A DNA stretch of 64,000 bases from the NCBI RefSeq assembly GCF_029675105.1, contig NZ_JAQQFV010000002.1:310001-374000 (forward strand), written 5' to 3'. The notes below the pieces were generated by a model. That model saw nothing but the letters and a program-made list of their open reading frames with translations, was not told the origin of the DNA and did not search any database. Below, piece after piece: positions 37,777 through 54,607 of this stretch. Every line of letters starts with the position of its first letter. Position 1 is the first letter of the stretch. The DNA is from Nocardia anocheti. GTDB taxonomy: Bacteria; Actinomycetota; Actinomycetes; Mycobacteriales; Mycobacteriaceae. A program made the position numbers and the translations under genes.

Positions 37777-38463
37777 GTGAGGGACGTGTTCGACCCGCTG
37801 GCCGATATCGACCGGGCACTGGCCGAGCAGGCCGGATGGACATGGTTCGACGACTACCTGCTGTACACGTGCGGGGTCGCCGAGCTGCTGGCGAGCGGGC
37901 GGGTCACCCAGATCCCGTCCGCCGCGACCCGGGTCCGGCTCGATGCGGGCGAGATCTGCTTCGCCGACGGCGGCGCGCAGTGGTTCACCTGGCGCGGCCT
38001 CGGCGACGGACGCTGGACGCCCGGCCGGACCGCCGCCGACGGCCGCACCCCGCTGGGACGGGTCGCGCACCTGGGCAACGCGGTGCGCAACGAATCACGC
38101 CGTCTGCGGGCCGAGGCCGCCGAGCAACCGCGCTGGGTGACCGAGCGGCCGGGCACGGCGATGATCTCGAATCAACGTATCCATCTGGCCAATCCGGACC
38201 GCGCGTTCGCGCTGCACTGGTCGGCGCTGGAGAGCGTCGACCTGAGCGCGCCCGATCTGGTCGGCTGCCGGTTCCCGAACCAGAGCGGGACGATGCAGCA
38301 GCTCCAGATCCGCAGCGCCTGGGCGCCACTGATCTTCGTCACCGCCGCCCTGCGCCACTTTCCACACCACCCGCTGGTGCGGACGGGCGCGTGGCTGCCC
38401 GCCGGGTTCGAGGACAAGTGTCATCTGGCGGGCAAGACGTGCCCGAAGGTGCGTGCGCTCTAG
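37777..38463 (+). CDS. Hypothetical protein
   Basis: 228 residues, soluble. Features: a Trp/Asp-rich N-terminus (QAGWTWFDDYLLYTCG), ISNQRIHLANPDRAFALHWS in the middle, and Cys near the end (DKCHLAGKTCPKV). The middle resembles PH-like domain proteins but I do not assign one. GTG start chosen after GGGAG. Its stop overlaps that of the convergent CGNR gene. Confidence 0.6.
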   Translation: MRDVFDPLADIDRALAEQAGWTWFDDYLLYTCGVAELLASGRVTQIPSAATRVRLDAGEICFADGGAQWFTWRGLGDGRWTPGRTAADGRTPLGRVAHLGNAVRNESRRLRAEAAEQPRWVTERPGTAMISNQRIHLANPDRAFALHWSALESVDLSAPDLVGCRFPNQSGTMQQLQIRSAWAPLIFVTAALRHFPHHPLVRTGAWLPAGFEDKCHLAGKTCPKVRAL

Positions 38464-38990
38464 CGTTGTCGCGCGCGGTAGGCGGCGACGGCATTGCGGT
38501 TGCCGCAGGCGGTGCTGCAGTAGCGGCGCGACCGGTTGCGCGACAGGTCCAGCACCAGTCCCGCGCAGCTCGCGTCGGCGCAGATCGACAGGCGGCTCAG
38601 CTCGTCGGCGCGGATCAGGTCGATCATCGCCATGGCCGTCTCGACCGCGATACGCACCGGCAGCGGCGCCTCGGGCGGCACGGCGTGGACGTGATAGTCG
38701 ACGTCACCGTGCCGGACCAGCTGCGGGATGGCGCGATGCTCGGTGAGGATCTGGTTCACCAGCGTGACGGCGGTGTCGCGGTCACTGGTCAGCAGCTGTC
38801 GCAGCGGGGCGCGCAGGGCCCGCACGGCGGTCAGTTCCGCGACGTCGCCGGTGTGGGCGCCGGTGTAGACGTGCCGGTCGAAGAACTCGTCGAGCTGAGA
38901 CACCTCGGTGAGGGTGTCCGGGTCCTCGGCGGAGTTGACCAGTTCGACCGCCGCCAGCAGCGCCGCTTCGGTGTCATGAGCGAAAACCAC
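38460..38990 (-). CDS. CGNR zinc-finger (ABATE) regulator
   Basis: 176 residues. C-terminal zinc finger ICADASCAGLVLDLSRNRSR then YCSTACGNRNAVAAYR with the CGNR signature; N-terminal ABATE stress domain. Likely DNA-binding stress regulator. Divergent from the EamA transporter across 38 bp. Confidence 0.88.
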   Translation of the reverse strand: MVFAHDTEAALLAAVELVNSAEDPDTLTEVSQLDEFFDRHVYTGAHTGDVAELTAVRALRAPLRQLLTSDRDTAVTLVNQILTEHRAIPQLVRHGDVDYHVHAVPPEAPLPVRIAVETAMAMIDLIRADELSRLSICADASCAGLVLDLSRNRSRRYCSTACGNRNAVAAYRARQR

Positions 38991-39028
38991 ATTGACATAT
39001 TACCGCCCGCTCCATACCGTCATTAGTC

Positions 39029-40018
39029 ATGGCGACTTTGACCCATGACAGTGCGAACCGGACGCGCACCGGGCTGCTGTTCGCGCTGGCGTCGGCCACC
39101 TCCTTCGGGCTGTCCGGTCCGCTCGCGCGCGGACTCATGGACGCGGGCTGGAGCGCCGCGGCCGTCGTCGCCGCCCGGGTGCTGCTCGCCGGGATCGTGC
39201 TGCTGCCCCTGGCCCTGCGCCAGCTGCGGGGGAACTGGAACCTGGTGCGCGCCAACGCGAAACTCATCGTCGCGTACGGCCTGATCGCCGTCGCGGGTAC
39301 GCAGCTCGCCTACTTCAACGCCGTGGCGCACATGACGGTCGGGGCGGCCCTGCTCATCGAATTCACCGCGCCCATCGCGGTGGTCGGCTGGCTGTGGGTG
39401 CGGTATCGACAGCGCCCCGGCGCGGCCACCGTCACGGGGGCGATGCTGGGCGTCGCCGGGCTGCTGCTGGTGCTCGAGGTGATGTCGGGCCTGTCCGTGC
39501 AGGCGGTCGGCGTCGCCTGGGCGCTGGCGTCGATGGTCGGCGCCGCGACCTATTTCGTGCTCTCCGCGCACGGGACCGATCTACCCGGCACCGTGCTGGC
39601 CGCGGGTGGTCTGCTGATCGGCGGGGTGATCCTGCTGCTGGCGGGTGCGGTCGGCATCGTCCCACTGCGGGCCGCCACCGACCCGGTCGCCTTCGCCGAC
39701 TTCACCACGCCGTGGTGGGTGCCGATCGCGCTCATCGGCGTCGTCACCGCGGCGATCGCCTACGTCACCGGGATCGCGGCCACCCGCAGGCTGGGGTCGC
39801 GGCTGGCCTCGTTCGTCGCGCTCACCGAGGTGCTGGCCGCGCTGGTGTTCGCCTGGGCACTGCTCGGCGAGGCACCCCGACCGATCCAATTGCTCGGTGG
39901 CGCACTGATTCTCGTCGGCGTGGTCATCGTCCGGCTCGGCGAGCCCGACACCGTCGCGGTGGGTGACCCCGAAGCCCAGACCGTGGCCGACGACGGCGCG
40001 GCGGCACCGCAGCCCTGA
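39029..40018 (+). CDS. EamA/DMT family transporter
   Basis: 329 residues, about 10 transmembrane helices in two EamA halves. Typical starts: FALASATSFGLSGPLARGLM and ALASMVGAATYFVLSAHG. Exports amino acids or metabolites in known relatives. The CGNR protein may regulate it. Confidence 0.88.
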   Translation: MATLTHDSANRTRTGLLFALASATSFGLSGPLARGLMDAGWSAAAVVAARVLLAGIVLLPLALRQLRGNWNLVRANAKLIVAYGLIAVAGTQLAYFNAVAHMTVGAALLIEFTAPIAVVGWLWVRYRQRPGAATVTGAMLGVAGLLLVLEVMSGLSVQAVGVAWALASMVGAATYFVLSAHGTDLPGTVLAAGGLLIGGVILLLAGAVGIVPLRAATDPVAFADFTTPWWVPIALIGVVTAAIAYVTGIAATRRLGSRLASFVALTEVLAALVFAWALLGEAPRPIQLLGGALILVGVVIVRLGEPDTVAVGDPEAQTVADDGAAAPQP

Positions 40019-40185
40019 ATGCGGTCGGAGACCGAGACAGCCTGCACCACTGGGTATATCGTCGGGTTCGACAGTCGCGCCGGGTCCGCGCCTCGCGACG
40101 GCTGCGCCTTCCTCGTCGGCTCTCACCGCCCGCCTGCCACTCGGCCGCCCCGGTGACCGCGCGACGGAACCAGCAAGGGGTCTCA

Positions 40186-41013
40186 ATGTCATATCTGAAA
40201 CCGGCGGACTTCGTCGAGAAGATGGTCGACGCGGGCGAAGCCAAGGCGTTCATGTCCACCCGCGACACGGTGATCCGCGCCTACATGGCGGGCGCGATCC
40301 TGGCGCTGTCGGCCGCGTTCGCGGTGACGATCACGGTGAACACCGGCGAACCGCTGCTGGGCGCCGTGCTGTTCCCGGTCGGGTTCTGCATGCTGTACCT
40401 GCTCGGATTCGACCTGCTCACCGGCGTTTTCACGCTCGTGCCGCTGGCGCTGATCGACAAGCGCCGGGGTGTCACGGTGCGCACGGTGCTGCGCAACTGG
40501 GGCTGGGTGTTCCTCGGCAATTTCGCGGGCGCGTTCACCGTCGCGGTGATGATGGCGATCATCCTGACCATGGGCTTCTCCGTCGACCCCAGTGCGGTCG
40601 GCGAGAAACTCGGCGAGATCGGCGAGGCGCGCACCCTCGGCTACGCCGAACACGGCGCCGCGGGCATGCTCACCCTGTTCGTGCGGGCGGTGCTGTGCAA
40701 CTGGATGGTCTCCACCGGCGTCGTCGCCGCCATGATGTCCACCTCGGTCTCGGGCAAGGTGATCGCCATGTGGATGCCCATCATGCTCTTCTTCTACATG
40801 GGCTTCGAACACTCCATCGTCAACATGTTCCTGTTCCCCTCCGGCCTACTCCTCGGCGGCGAATTCTCCCTGGGCGACTACCTCCTCTGGAACGAAATCC
40901 CCACCGTTGCGGGCAACCTCCTCGGCGGCCTCACCTTCGTCGGCCTCACCCTCTACGCCACCCACGCCCGCCCCGCCCCGTCCCGTCAACCCACCGAAAC
41001 CGCCATCGACTGA
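40186..41013 (+). CDS. Formate/nitrite transporter (FNT) family channel
   Basis: 275 residues, six transmembrane helices. FNT signatures: KAFMSTRDTVIRAYMAGAIL, LTGVFTLVPLALID, then CNWMVSTGVVAAMM and FEHSIVNMFLFPSGLLL. Could carry nitrite or formate; no enzyme gene next door settles it. ATG at 40186. Confidence 0.9.
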   Translation: MSYLKPADFVEKMVDAGEAKAFMSTRDTVIRAYMAGAILALSAAFAVTITVNTGEPLLGAVLFPVGFCMLYLLGFDLLTGVFTLVPLALIDKRRGVTVRTVLRNWGWVFLGNFAGAFTVAVMMAIILTMGFSVDPSAVGEKLGEIGEARTLGYAEHGAAGMLTLFVRAVLCNWMVSTGVVAAMMSTSVSGKVIAMWMPIMLFFYMGFEHSIVNMFLFPSGLLLGGEFSLGDYLLWNEIPTVAGNLLGGLTFVGLTLYATHARPAPSRQPTETAID

Positions 41014-41041
41014 CACCCACCGATTTTGCCAGGATGTCCGC

Positions 41042-42079
41042 TTGCCGACCGATGTCCTGGCCGCCGCCGACGCGGCCACGGTGGAGATCACCCGCTTCGA
41101 CACCGTCGTCGGCGCGGACCCGACGCCGTTCGGCGCGATTCTGCTGCGCACCGAGTCCGCCTCCTCGTCCCGGATCGAACACCTGACCTCGGGAGCGAAA
41201 GCAATCGCGTTGGCCGAGATCGGAGGCACCGACCAGCGCAATGCCGTCGAGATCGTCGGCATTGTCCGCGCGATGCGGACAGCCCTGTCCCTGGACTCCG
41301 AAATCGATGAGCACCTGCTGCTGGAGATGCACGCCGCGCTGATGGTGCACGACCGGGGATCCGCCGGGCGTTGGCGTTCTCAACAGGTGTGGATCGGTGG
41401 AGACGATGTCGGCCCGCACGGCGCCGCGTTCGTCGCACCGCACCACGACCTACCAGGTTCGATCGACGATCTGCTCGCCTTCATCCGGCGCGACGACATC
41501 CCCGCGCTCGTCCATACCGCCCTCGCCCACGCCCAGTTCGAAACGATCCATCCGTTCACCGACGGCAACGGCCGAACAGGCCGGGCGCTGATGCATGCCA
41601 TGCTCCGGTCGAAAGGCGTCACAGAACAGGCGACGGTCCCGCTCGCCGCTGGCCTGCTGTCCCGGGTCGACGACTACTTCGCCGCACTCACCGCGTTCCG
41701 CGACGGAGATCCGGCACCGATCGTCCATCAGGTCGCCGAAGCCACATTCACCGCGCTCGGCAATGCCCGCCTGCTCGTCGAGGACATCCACCACATCCGG
41801 GAACGCTGGGAGTCGACCATCCGCACCCGGCGCGGCTCGGCCTCCTGGCGCCTGCTCGATGTCGCACTCCGCCAACCGGTCTTCGACGCCACCACCGCGG
41901 CCACAGCACTCGGCATCACCGATTCCAACGCGGTACGCGCCATCAATCCCCTGGTGGAGTCCGGGGTACTGACCGAATTCACCGGCATGCGCCGCAACCG
42001 CCTGTGGCAGGCACGCGAAGTCCTCGACGCCTTCGACGATTTCGCCCGCCGAGCAGGCGAACGGACCTACGGAAACTGA
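41042..42079 (+). CDS. Fic domain AMP-transferase family protein
   Basis: 345 residues. The active motif is HPFTDGNGRTGR (HxFxDGNGRxxR). Near residue 45 SSSRIEHL matches the inhibitory helix (S/T)xxxE of class II Fic proteins, so it should be self-inhibited; the usual Gly/Asn after Glu is His. The C-terminal part has a winged-helix-like segment (ATALGITDSNAVRAINPLVE). Start uncertain; TTG at 41042 has AGGATG upstream. It ends in a shared terminator with rpoC. Confidence 0.78.
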   Translation: MPTDVLAAADAATVEITRFDTVVGADPTPFGAILLRTESASSSRIEHLTSGAKAIALAEIGGTDQRNAVEIVGIVRAMRTALSLDSEIDEHLLLEMHAALMVHDRGSAGRWRSQQVWIGGDDVGPHGAAFVAPHHDLPGSIDDLLAFIRRDDIPALVHTALAHAQFETIHPFTDGNGRTGRALMHAMLRSKGVTEQATVPLAAGLLSRVDDYFAALTAFRDGDPAPIVHQVAEATFTALGNARLLVEDIHHIRERWESTIRTRRGSASWRLLDVALRQPVFDATTAATALGITDSNAVRAINPLVESGVLTEFTGMRRNRLWQAREVLDAFDDFARRAGERTYGN

Positions 42080-42091
42080 GCGCGAACACGA

Positions 42092-42123
42092 AACGGCCCC
42101 CGCTCCGGAGAGCGGGGGCCGTT
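42092..42123. terminator. Shared terminator of fic and rpoC
   Basis: AACGGCCCCCGCT pairs with AGCGGGGGCCGTT around a 6-base loop between two convergent genes. T-rich sequence (GTTCGTTCT) follows on the plus strand and a Lys-type T run (TTTCGTGTTCG) on the minus strand. Confidence 0.8.
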
Positions 42124-42142
42124 CGTTCTGACTGGCTACTGC

Positions 42143-46096
<3,954 letters not shown>

Positions 46097-46204
46097 GTAA
46101 CTTCCTTTCCCCTGTTCGGGTCGAATTCGAGCAAAAGTTCACTAGTTGTCGTGCGTGGTGCGCGAGTGGCTGTTCGTTCCCGGAACAGCCACCCGCGGTT
46201 CCAC

Positions 46205-49705
<3,501 letters not shown>

Positions 49706-49880
49706 CTCACGCGCGTCGCGTGGTGGTCCGCGACCGTCGCTTACCTGCTACGTTGTCGAGATTCTCGCTGGTGACAGCCCGAACGAAACCAGAACAAGCA
49801 GCAGCGGAAGTAACACCGGAAGGGTGGAACTCACGTGTGCGAATCAAGGTGTGGACAGGAGGCAGCCAGCGCAACGTCCA

Positions 49881-49910
49881 AACTTACACCCCTACACAAG
49901 GGGGTGTCAA
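49881..49910 (-). promoter_or_regulatory. Probable rpoB promoter; describes the 49706-50196 gap
   Basis: On the minus strand TTGACA (49905-49910) and TAAGTT (49881-49886) are 18 bases apart, giving a leader of about 170 bases. The spacer holds the small palindrome CCCCTTGTGTAGGGG. The rest of the 490-bp stretch up to the mceG terminator shows no gene that I can support. Confidence 0.55.
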
Positions 49911-50196
49911 CATACCATCCGAGTGACCACTCGCACGGCAAACGCGCCGATGTCCGTCAACGCTGGCCGCGTCGGACATTCCGGGCGCTGGGGGCCCCAC
50001 AACAGCTGACGCCGTTGTGAATAGGGTGACGGTTCGCGCCCGCCTCGTCAAGTGGCCCGGCAGGGTCTGTCCGCGAAGTGAGATCGCCTGGCGCCCTGCG
50101 CATCCCCCGGCCACGGCGGCGGCCATTTTACCCGCGACACGCCGAGTGCGGCAACTCGCAGATCCCCCGCTCAGCGGCCCGATTCCGGCCCGGAAA

Positions 50197-50235
50197 CGCG
50201 TCGAGCCCCGGCCTGGGCGGCCGGGGCTCGACGCG
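50197..50235 (-). terminator. Strong terminator of mceG
   Basis: A perfect 17-bp stem (CGCGTCGAGCCCCGGCC and its complement) closes on a 5-base loop, 15 bases after the mceG stop. On the minus strand it is followed by TTTCC. Confidence 0.8.
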
Positions 50236-50249
50236 TGGTCGAACAGCGC

Positions 50250-51329
50250 TCAGGCGTTGGCCTGGCCGTGCGGAATCGTCTTGCCGAAGACCTCGGTGGG
50301 CTGGTCGCTGCCGTAGGCGGCCATCACCTGGGTGTCCTCGGACTGGTCCAGCGACTCGCGGATGGCGACCTGGGCGGCGTGCGGCAGGGTGTGCATGATC
50401 TCGCGCACCCGGGCCTGCCGACGGAAGACCGCCTGGCGCACGGGCATGCCCGGCTCGGCCTTCATCTGCGGGATGATGCCCTCGATCTCCTCGGCGCCAC
50501 CGTGGTGGTGACCGGCGTCGACGAGCGCCTGCTCGCGCGCCATCTGCGCCTCGTCCTTCTCCTCGGACATACCGATCGGGCCGATCATGCGGCCGTTGAG
50601 GAACTGCTTGACCACCGGCTCCTCGCTGGTGAGCAGCACCTCGCGGGGGCCGAACATCACCAGGTTGCGGCGGAACAGCATGCCGATGTTGTCCGGCACG
50701 GTACGGGCAAGGTTGATGTTGTGCGTCACGATCAGGATCGTGGCGTCGATCTGGGCGTTGATGTTGAGCAGCAGCTGGGCCAGGTACGAGGTACGCACCG
50801 GGTCCAGGCCGGAGTCGGGCTCGTCGACCAGGATGATCTGCGGGTCGAGGACCAGCGCGCGGGCCAGACCGGCGCGCTTGCGCATACCGCCGGAGATCTC
50901 GCCGGGGAGCTTGTTCTCGGCACCGAGCAGACCGGTGAGCTCGAGCTTCTCCATGACGATGCGCTTGATCTCGCTCTCCGACTTCTTCGTGTGCTCACGA
51001 AGCGGGAAGGCGATGTTGTCGTAGAGATTCATCGAGCCGAACAGCGCGCCGTCCTGGAACAGCACACCGAACAGCTTGCGGATCTCGTAGAGCTCCTTGT
51101 TGGAGCAGGTGGTGATATCGGTGCCATCGATGAAGATGGACCCGCGCTCGGGCCGCAGCAGACCGATGAGCGACTTCAGGAACACCGACTTACCCGTACC
51201 CGAGGGGCCGAGCAGCGCGCTCACCTCGCCCGAAGGGAGCGTGATCGACACGTCCTGCCAAATTCGCTGGGAACCGAAGGATTTGGTTACACCCTCGGTC
51301 CTGACCTCGACGCCCACGCCTACCTCCAT
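50250..51329 (-). CDS. mceG: Mce transporter ATPase MceG (Mkl)
   Basis: 359 residues. ABC ATPase that powers Mce lipid/cholesterol importers. Walker A GPSGTGKSVFLKSLIG, signature EISGGMRKRAGLARAL, Walker B ILVDEPDSGLDP and H-loop VTHNIN are seen, with the long C-terminal tail typical of MceG (GPIGMSEEKDEAQMAREQAL). Near-identical in order to mycobacterial Mkl. ATG at 51329 has AGGA upstream; a GTG 15 bases earlier is possible. The Mce permeases are not in the window. Confidence 0.92.
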   Translation of the reverse strand: MEVGVGVEVRTEGVTKSFGSQRIWQDVSITLPSGEVSALLGPSGTGKSVFLKSLIGLLRPERGSIFIDGTDITTCSNKELYEIRKLFGVLFQDGALFGSMNLYDNIAFPLREHTKKSESEIKRIVMEKLELTGLLGAENKLPGEISGGMRKRAGLARALVLDPQIILVDEPDSGLDPVRTSYLAQLLLNINAQIDATILIVTHNINLARTVPDNIGMLFRRNLVMFGPREVLLTSEEPVVKQFLNGRMIGPIGMSEEKDEAQMAREQALVDAGHHHGGAEEIEGIIPQMKAEPGMPVRQAVFRRQARVREIMHTLPHAAQVAIRESLDQSEDTQVMAAYGSDQPTEVFGKTIPHGQANA

Positions 51330-51507
51330 TGATCCTGCGAGCACCCCACCCGCTGTCCGCTCGCGATATCACGGCGGCACCGCACAACACTGTGGGTCCG
51401 GTCACTGTATCCCATCAGTGAGACAGGGCACACCCTTCATATGACTGAAGAGTAACCCACGCGGTTGATACAGCATGTATCACCATCGCATGTCCGGACA
51501 AATGACA

Positions 51508-51537
51508 AACGGGCGGCCCCCGAAAGGGCCGCCCGTT
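51508..51537 (-). terminator. Terminator of rplL
   Basis: AACGGGCGGCCC pairs with GGGCCGCCCGTT around CCGAAA, 21 bases past rplL. T-rich TTTGTCATTTGTC follows on the minus strand. Confidence 0.8.
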
Positions 51538-51557
51538 CGCGAGCGCGAAGCGCGGAA

Positions 51558-51944
51558 TTACTTGACGGCGACCTTGGCGCCGGCCTCTTCCAGCTTGGCC
51601 TTGGCAGCCTCGGCGGCCTCCTTCGAGACCTTCTCCAGGATCGGCTTCGGGGCACCCTCGACCAGGTCCTTGGCTTCCTTCAGGCCCAGGCCGGAGACGA
51701 TCTCACGGACCACCTTGATGACCTGGATCTTCTTGTCGCCCGCACCCTCGAGGATGACGTCGAACTCGTCCTGCTCCTCGGCGGCGTCGGCGGCGGCCGG
51801 GGCGGCACCCGCGGCGGCGACGGCGACGGGGGCAGCGGCGGTGACCTCGAAGGTCTCCTCGAAGACCTTGACGAACTCGGCGAGCTCGAGCAGGGTCAGC
51901 TCCTTGAAGGCGCCGATCAGTTCTTCGGTGCTCAGCTTGGCCAT
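51558..51944 (-). CDS. rplL: 50S ribosomal protein L7/L12
   Basis: 128 residues: N-terminal helix ([20 protein letters not shown]), Ala-rich hinge, and C-terminal domain [20 protein letters not shown]. Stalk protein that recruits elongation factors. Ribosome binding site GGAAGGAAAC. 63 bp after rplJ, as expected. Confidence 0.97.
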   Translation of the reverse strand: MAKLSTEELIGAFKELTLLELAEFVKVFEETFEVTAAAPVAVAAAGAAPAAADAAEEQDEFDVILEGAGDKKIQVIKVVREIVSGLGLKEAKDLVEGAPKPILEKVSKEAAEAAKAKLEEAGAKVAVK

Positions 51945-52007
51945 GATGTTTCCTTCCGATGGGGTACCTCGCGCCGCACGCGCGTCACGAGGCGGGTATT
52001 GGTGGTC

Positions 52008-52553
52008 TTATTCGGCGTCGGCCGGGGCGGCGGCAGCCTCGCCCTGACGCTTCTCCAGCAGGGCCGCGGCGAGGCGGGCCACCTGGGAGGCGGGGGCGTT
52101 GAACAGGCCGGCGGCCTGCGCGGGCTTGGCCTTGAACGCGCCGGCCAGCTTGGCCAGCAGCACCTCGCGGGAGTCCAGGTCGGCGATGCGCTCGACCTCG
52201 GACACGGACAGCGCTTTGCCGTCCATGTACCCGCCCTTGATCACAAGGGCCTTGTTCTCCTTGGCGAACTGCTTGAGCGCCTTGGCCGCGTCGACCGGCT
52301 CACCCTGGATGAAGGTGATGGCGGTCGGGCCGACGAACAGCTCGTCCAGACCCGCGACACCGGCTTCACCGGCAGCGAGCTTGACCAGGGTGTTCTTGGC
52401 GACGGAGTACGTAGCGCCGGTGCCGAGCGCGCGACGCAGCTCGGTGAGCTTGCCGACCGACAGACCACGGTATTCCGTGACGACAGTGGCCGTGGAGTTC
52501 TTGAACTGCTCCGCGATCTCCGCGACAGCGGTGACCTTTTCGGGCTTCGCCAT
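52008..52553 (-). CDS. rplJ: 50S ribosomal protein L10
   Basis: 181 residues: [39 protein letters not shown]. Stalk base that binds L7/L12. The ATG at 52553 has GGAGG nine bases upstream. Long leader (about 240 bases) carries a terminator-like hairpin, fitting L10 leader control. Confidence 0.97.
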   Translation of the reverse strand: MAKPEKVTAVAEIAEQFKNSTATVVTEYRGLSVGKLTELRRALGTGATYSVAKNTLVKLAAGEAGVAGLDELFVGPTAITFIQGEPVDAAKALKQFAKENKALVIKGGYMDGKALSVSEVERIADLDSREVLLAKLAGAFKAKPAQAAGLFNAPASQVARLAAALLEKRQGEAAAAPADAE

Positions 52554-52607
52554 ACTTCGCCTCCTCTCTGATGTCGGTTCGTGAACGCGCACTACCGAAT
52601 TCAGGGG

Positions 52608-52652
52608 CCGGCGACAAAACTAACGCCCCGGACGCAAGGCATACCGGGGCGC
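52608..52652 (-). promoter_or_regulatory. L10 leader attenuator-like hairpin
   Basis: GCGCCCCGG-type arms (52625-52631 and 52644-52652 on the plus strand) form a GC-rich hairpin followed on the minus strand by GTTAGTTTTGTCG. This is the place of the L10 ribosomal protein leader, where L10-L12 binding can stop transcription. Upstream sequence can form competing stems. Confidence 0.5.
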
Positions 52653-52795
52653 GAAAGATCGGCCTCAGCTCTCCCTGCGTGGGCCGCCGGCAATGTCGCC
52701 GGACCTTCGATCGACCCCGCGCGAGCGGCATCGACGACCAACGGTCTTCGGTAGAACGAATGGGTAGTCATCGAACAGGTCGATGACCGGAGTTC

Positions 52796-52825
52796 ACTGT
52801 ACCGGCACCTACCCCCATCTGCCAA
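52796..52825 (-). promoter_or_regulatory. Probable rplJL promoter; describes the 52554-52954 gap
   Basis: Minus-strand TTGGCA (52820-52825) and TACAGT (52796-52801) are 18 bases apart. The 401-bp gap between rplJ and the MFS gene holds this promoter, the L10 leader, and the upstream region of the MFS gene; I see no other gene. Confidence 0.5.
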
Positions 52826-52954
52826 AACGGGTCCACGAAGGCCCGGAAAGTCACGTCATCGTGTGGCACAGGTCACTTCGCCCGATCGATGTGGTCGCAA
52901 TCCCACAGAGAAAGTGTTACGCACGGTTGCAGTAATCTGCTTCACTCCTTTGCT

Positions 52955-54565
52955 ATGGCAACCTCCATAGTCGCTCCACCAGTGCTGCTGGACCGGCGTC
53001 CGCAGCGATTCCTCGCACTCCTCGTCATCTGCCTGGCCGAATTGCTGGTGGTGCTCGACAACACCATCGTCAATGTCGCCCTCCCCTCGATCGGCGTCCA
53101 GCTCCAGACCGGGGTCTCCGGCCTGCAATGGGTCGTCGACGCCTACACCCTCACCTTCGCGGGCCTGCTGCTCGCGGCGGGCAATCTCGGCGACCGCTAC
53201 GGCCGCCGCCGGATCATGATCATCGGCCTGGTCGGCATCGCGGCGATGTCGGTCGGCGGCGCGCTGGCCGGGTCGATGACGCAGGTCATCGCGGCCCGCG
53301 CGGCCATGGGCGTGTTCGCCGCCGCCGTCTTCCCGGCCACCCTGGCCCTGATCATCAACATCTTCACCGACCGGCGCGAACGCGCGCTGGCCATCGCCGC
53401 CTGGACCGCCATGGCGGGTTTCGCCATCGCCATCGGCCCGATCTCGGGTGGCTGGCTGCTCGAACACTTCAGCTGGCACTCGGTGTTCTGGATCAATGTG
53501 CCGGTGGCGCTGGTCGCGCTGGTCGCCACGCTGCTGTGGGTGCCCGAGTCCCGGTCGGAATCGGTGGGCGCCCTCGACATCGTCGGCATCGGGCTCTCGA
53601 TCGCGGGCATCACGCTGGTGGTGTGGGCGATCATCGAGGCGCCGCACAACGGCTGGCTCTCGCTGACCACCCTGGGCACCGGACTGCTCGGTGCCGCGCT
53701 CCTGGCCGCCTTCGTCACCTGGGAATTGCGCACCGCCGCACCGATTCTCGATATGCGTCTGTTCCGCAATCGCCGATTCTCGTTGCCCGCCTTGGCCATT
53801 GCCGTCGGCTACTTCTCGATGTTCGGCTTTCTGTTCTTGATCACCCAGTATTTCCAAGGCGTGCGCGAGTACACGCCGCTCGAATTCGGTATCGCGTCGC
53901 TGCCCTTCGCGTTCTCGGTGGCGATCGGCGCACCGGTCGCGACGCTGCTCGCGCAGCGTTTCGGCACCACCGCGGTACTGGTGATCGGGCTGTTGCTCAC
54001 CGGTGTCGGCCTGTATCTGGGCGGGCAGGTGACGGTGGACAGCAGCTATCTGATCGGCGTGCTGCCGTCGATGGTGTCGATGGCGCTGGGTCTGGGCATC
54101 GTGCAGGGCCCGGCGACGGAGTCGATCATGTCGGCGCTGCCACTGGATGAGGCGGGCGCGGGCTCGGCCGTCAACGACACCACCCGCGAGATCGGCGGCA
54201 CCCTCGGCGTCGCCGTGCTCGGCTCGATCGTGGCCTCCTACTACAGCAGCCGGATCGGGGCTCGCGTCGACGCCATCCCGCTCGGCATCATGAACGCCAA
54301 TGAGAAGAGCCTGGTCAAGGCGAGTCCGCTCAGCGTGCTGGAGCTGCGCAAACGCGAGCTGACCCCGTTCCTGGAGACCCAGCGCGAGAACCTCATCGTC
54401 GCCATGAAGACGGCCACCTTGCAGGGCGCGCACACCGCGTCGCTGGTGGCGGCGGGCGCGGTGGCCGTCTGCGCGGTGATCGTCGCGATCTTCCTGCCGT
54501 GGAGGCCGCAGGGCGGCGAGTCCGTGCTACTCGGCTGGCGCGACACGAGCGACTCCGGGGACTGA
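52955..54565 (+). CDS. MFS drug transporter, DHA2 type
   Basis: 536 residues, about 14 helices. LLVVLDNTIVNVALPSIGVQ at helix 1, NLGDRYGRRRIMIIG (motif A) and GPISGGWLLEHFSWHSVFWI (motif C). A proton-driven exporter. It is inserted on the plus strand between rplJ and rplA blocks, breaking the usual ribosomal gene order. Start ATG at 52955; no strong binding site seen. Confidence 0.88.
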   Translation: MATSIVAPPVLLDRRPQRFLALLVICLAELLVVLDNTIVNVALPSIGVQLQTGVSGLQWVVDAYTLTFAGLLLAAGNLGDRYGRRRIMIIGLVGIAAMSVGGALAGSMTQVIAARAAMGVFAAAVFPATLALIINIFTDRRERALAIAAWTAMAGFAIAIGPISGGWLLEHFSWHSVFWINVPVALVALVATLLWVPESRSESVGALDIVGIGLSIAGITLVVWAIIEAPHNGWLSLTTLGTGLLGAALLAAFVTWELRTAAPILDMRLFRNRRFSLPALAIAVGYFSMFGFLFLITQYFQGVREYTPLEFGIASLPFAFSVAIGAPVATLLAQRFGTTAVLVIGLLLTGVGLYLGGQVTVDSSYLIGVLPSMVSMALGLGIVQGPATESIMSALPLDEAGAGSAVNDTTREIGGTLGVAVLGSIVASYYSSRIGARVDAIPLGIMNANEKSLVKASPLSVLELRKRELTPFLETQRENLIVAMKTATLQGAHTASLVAAGAVAVCAVIVAIFLPWRPQGGESVLLGWRDTSDSGD

Positions 54566-54607
54566 GCCAGTCGCGTACCGGGCGGAGGTTCCGTCCGGTA
54601 CGCGTCG

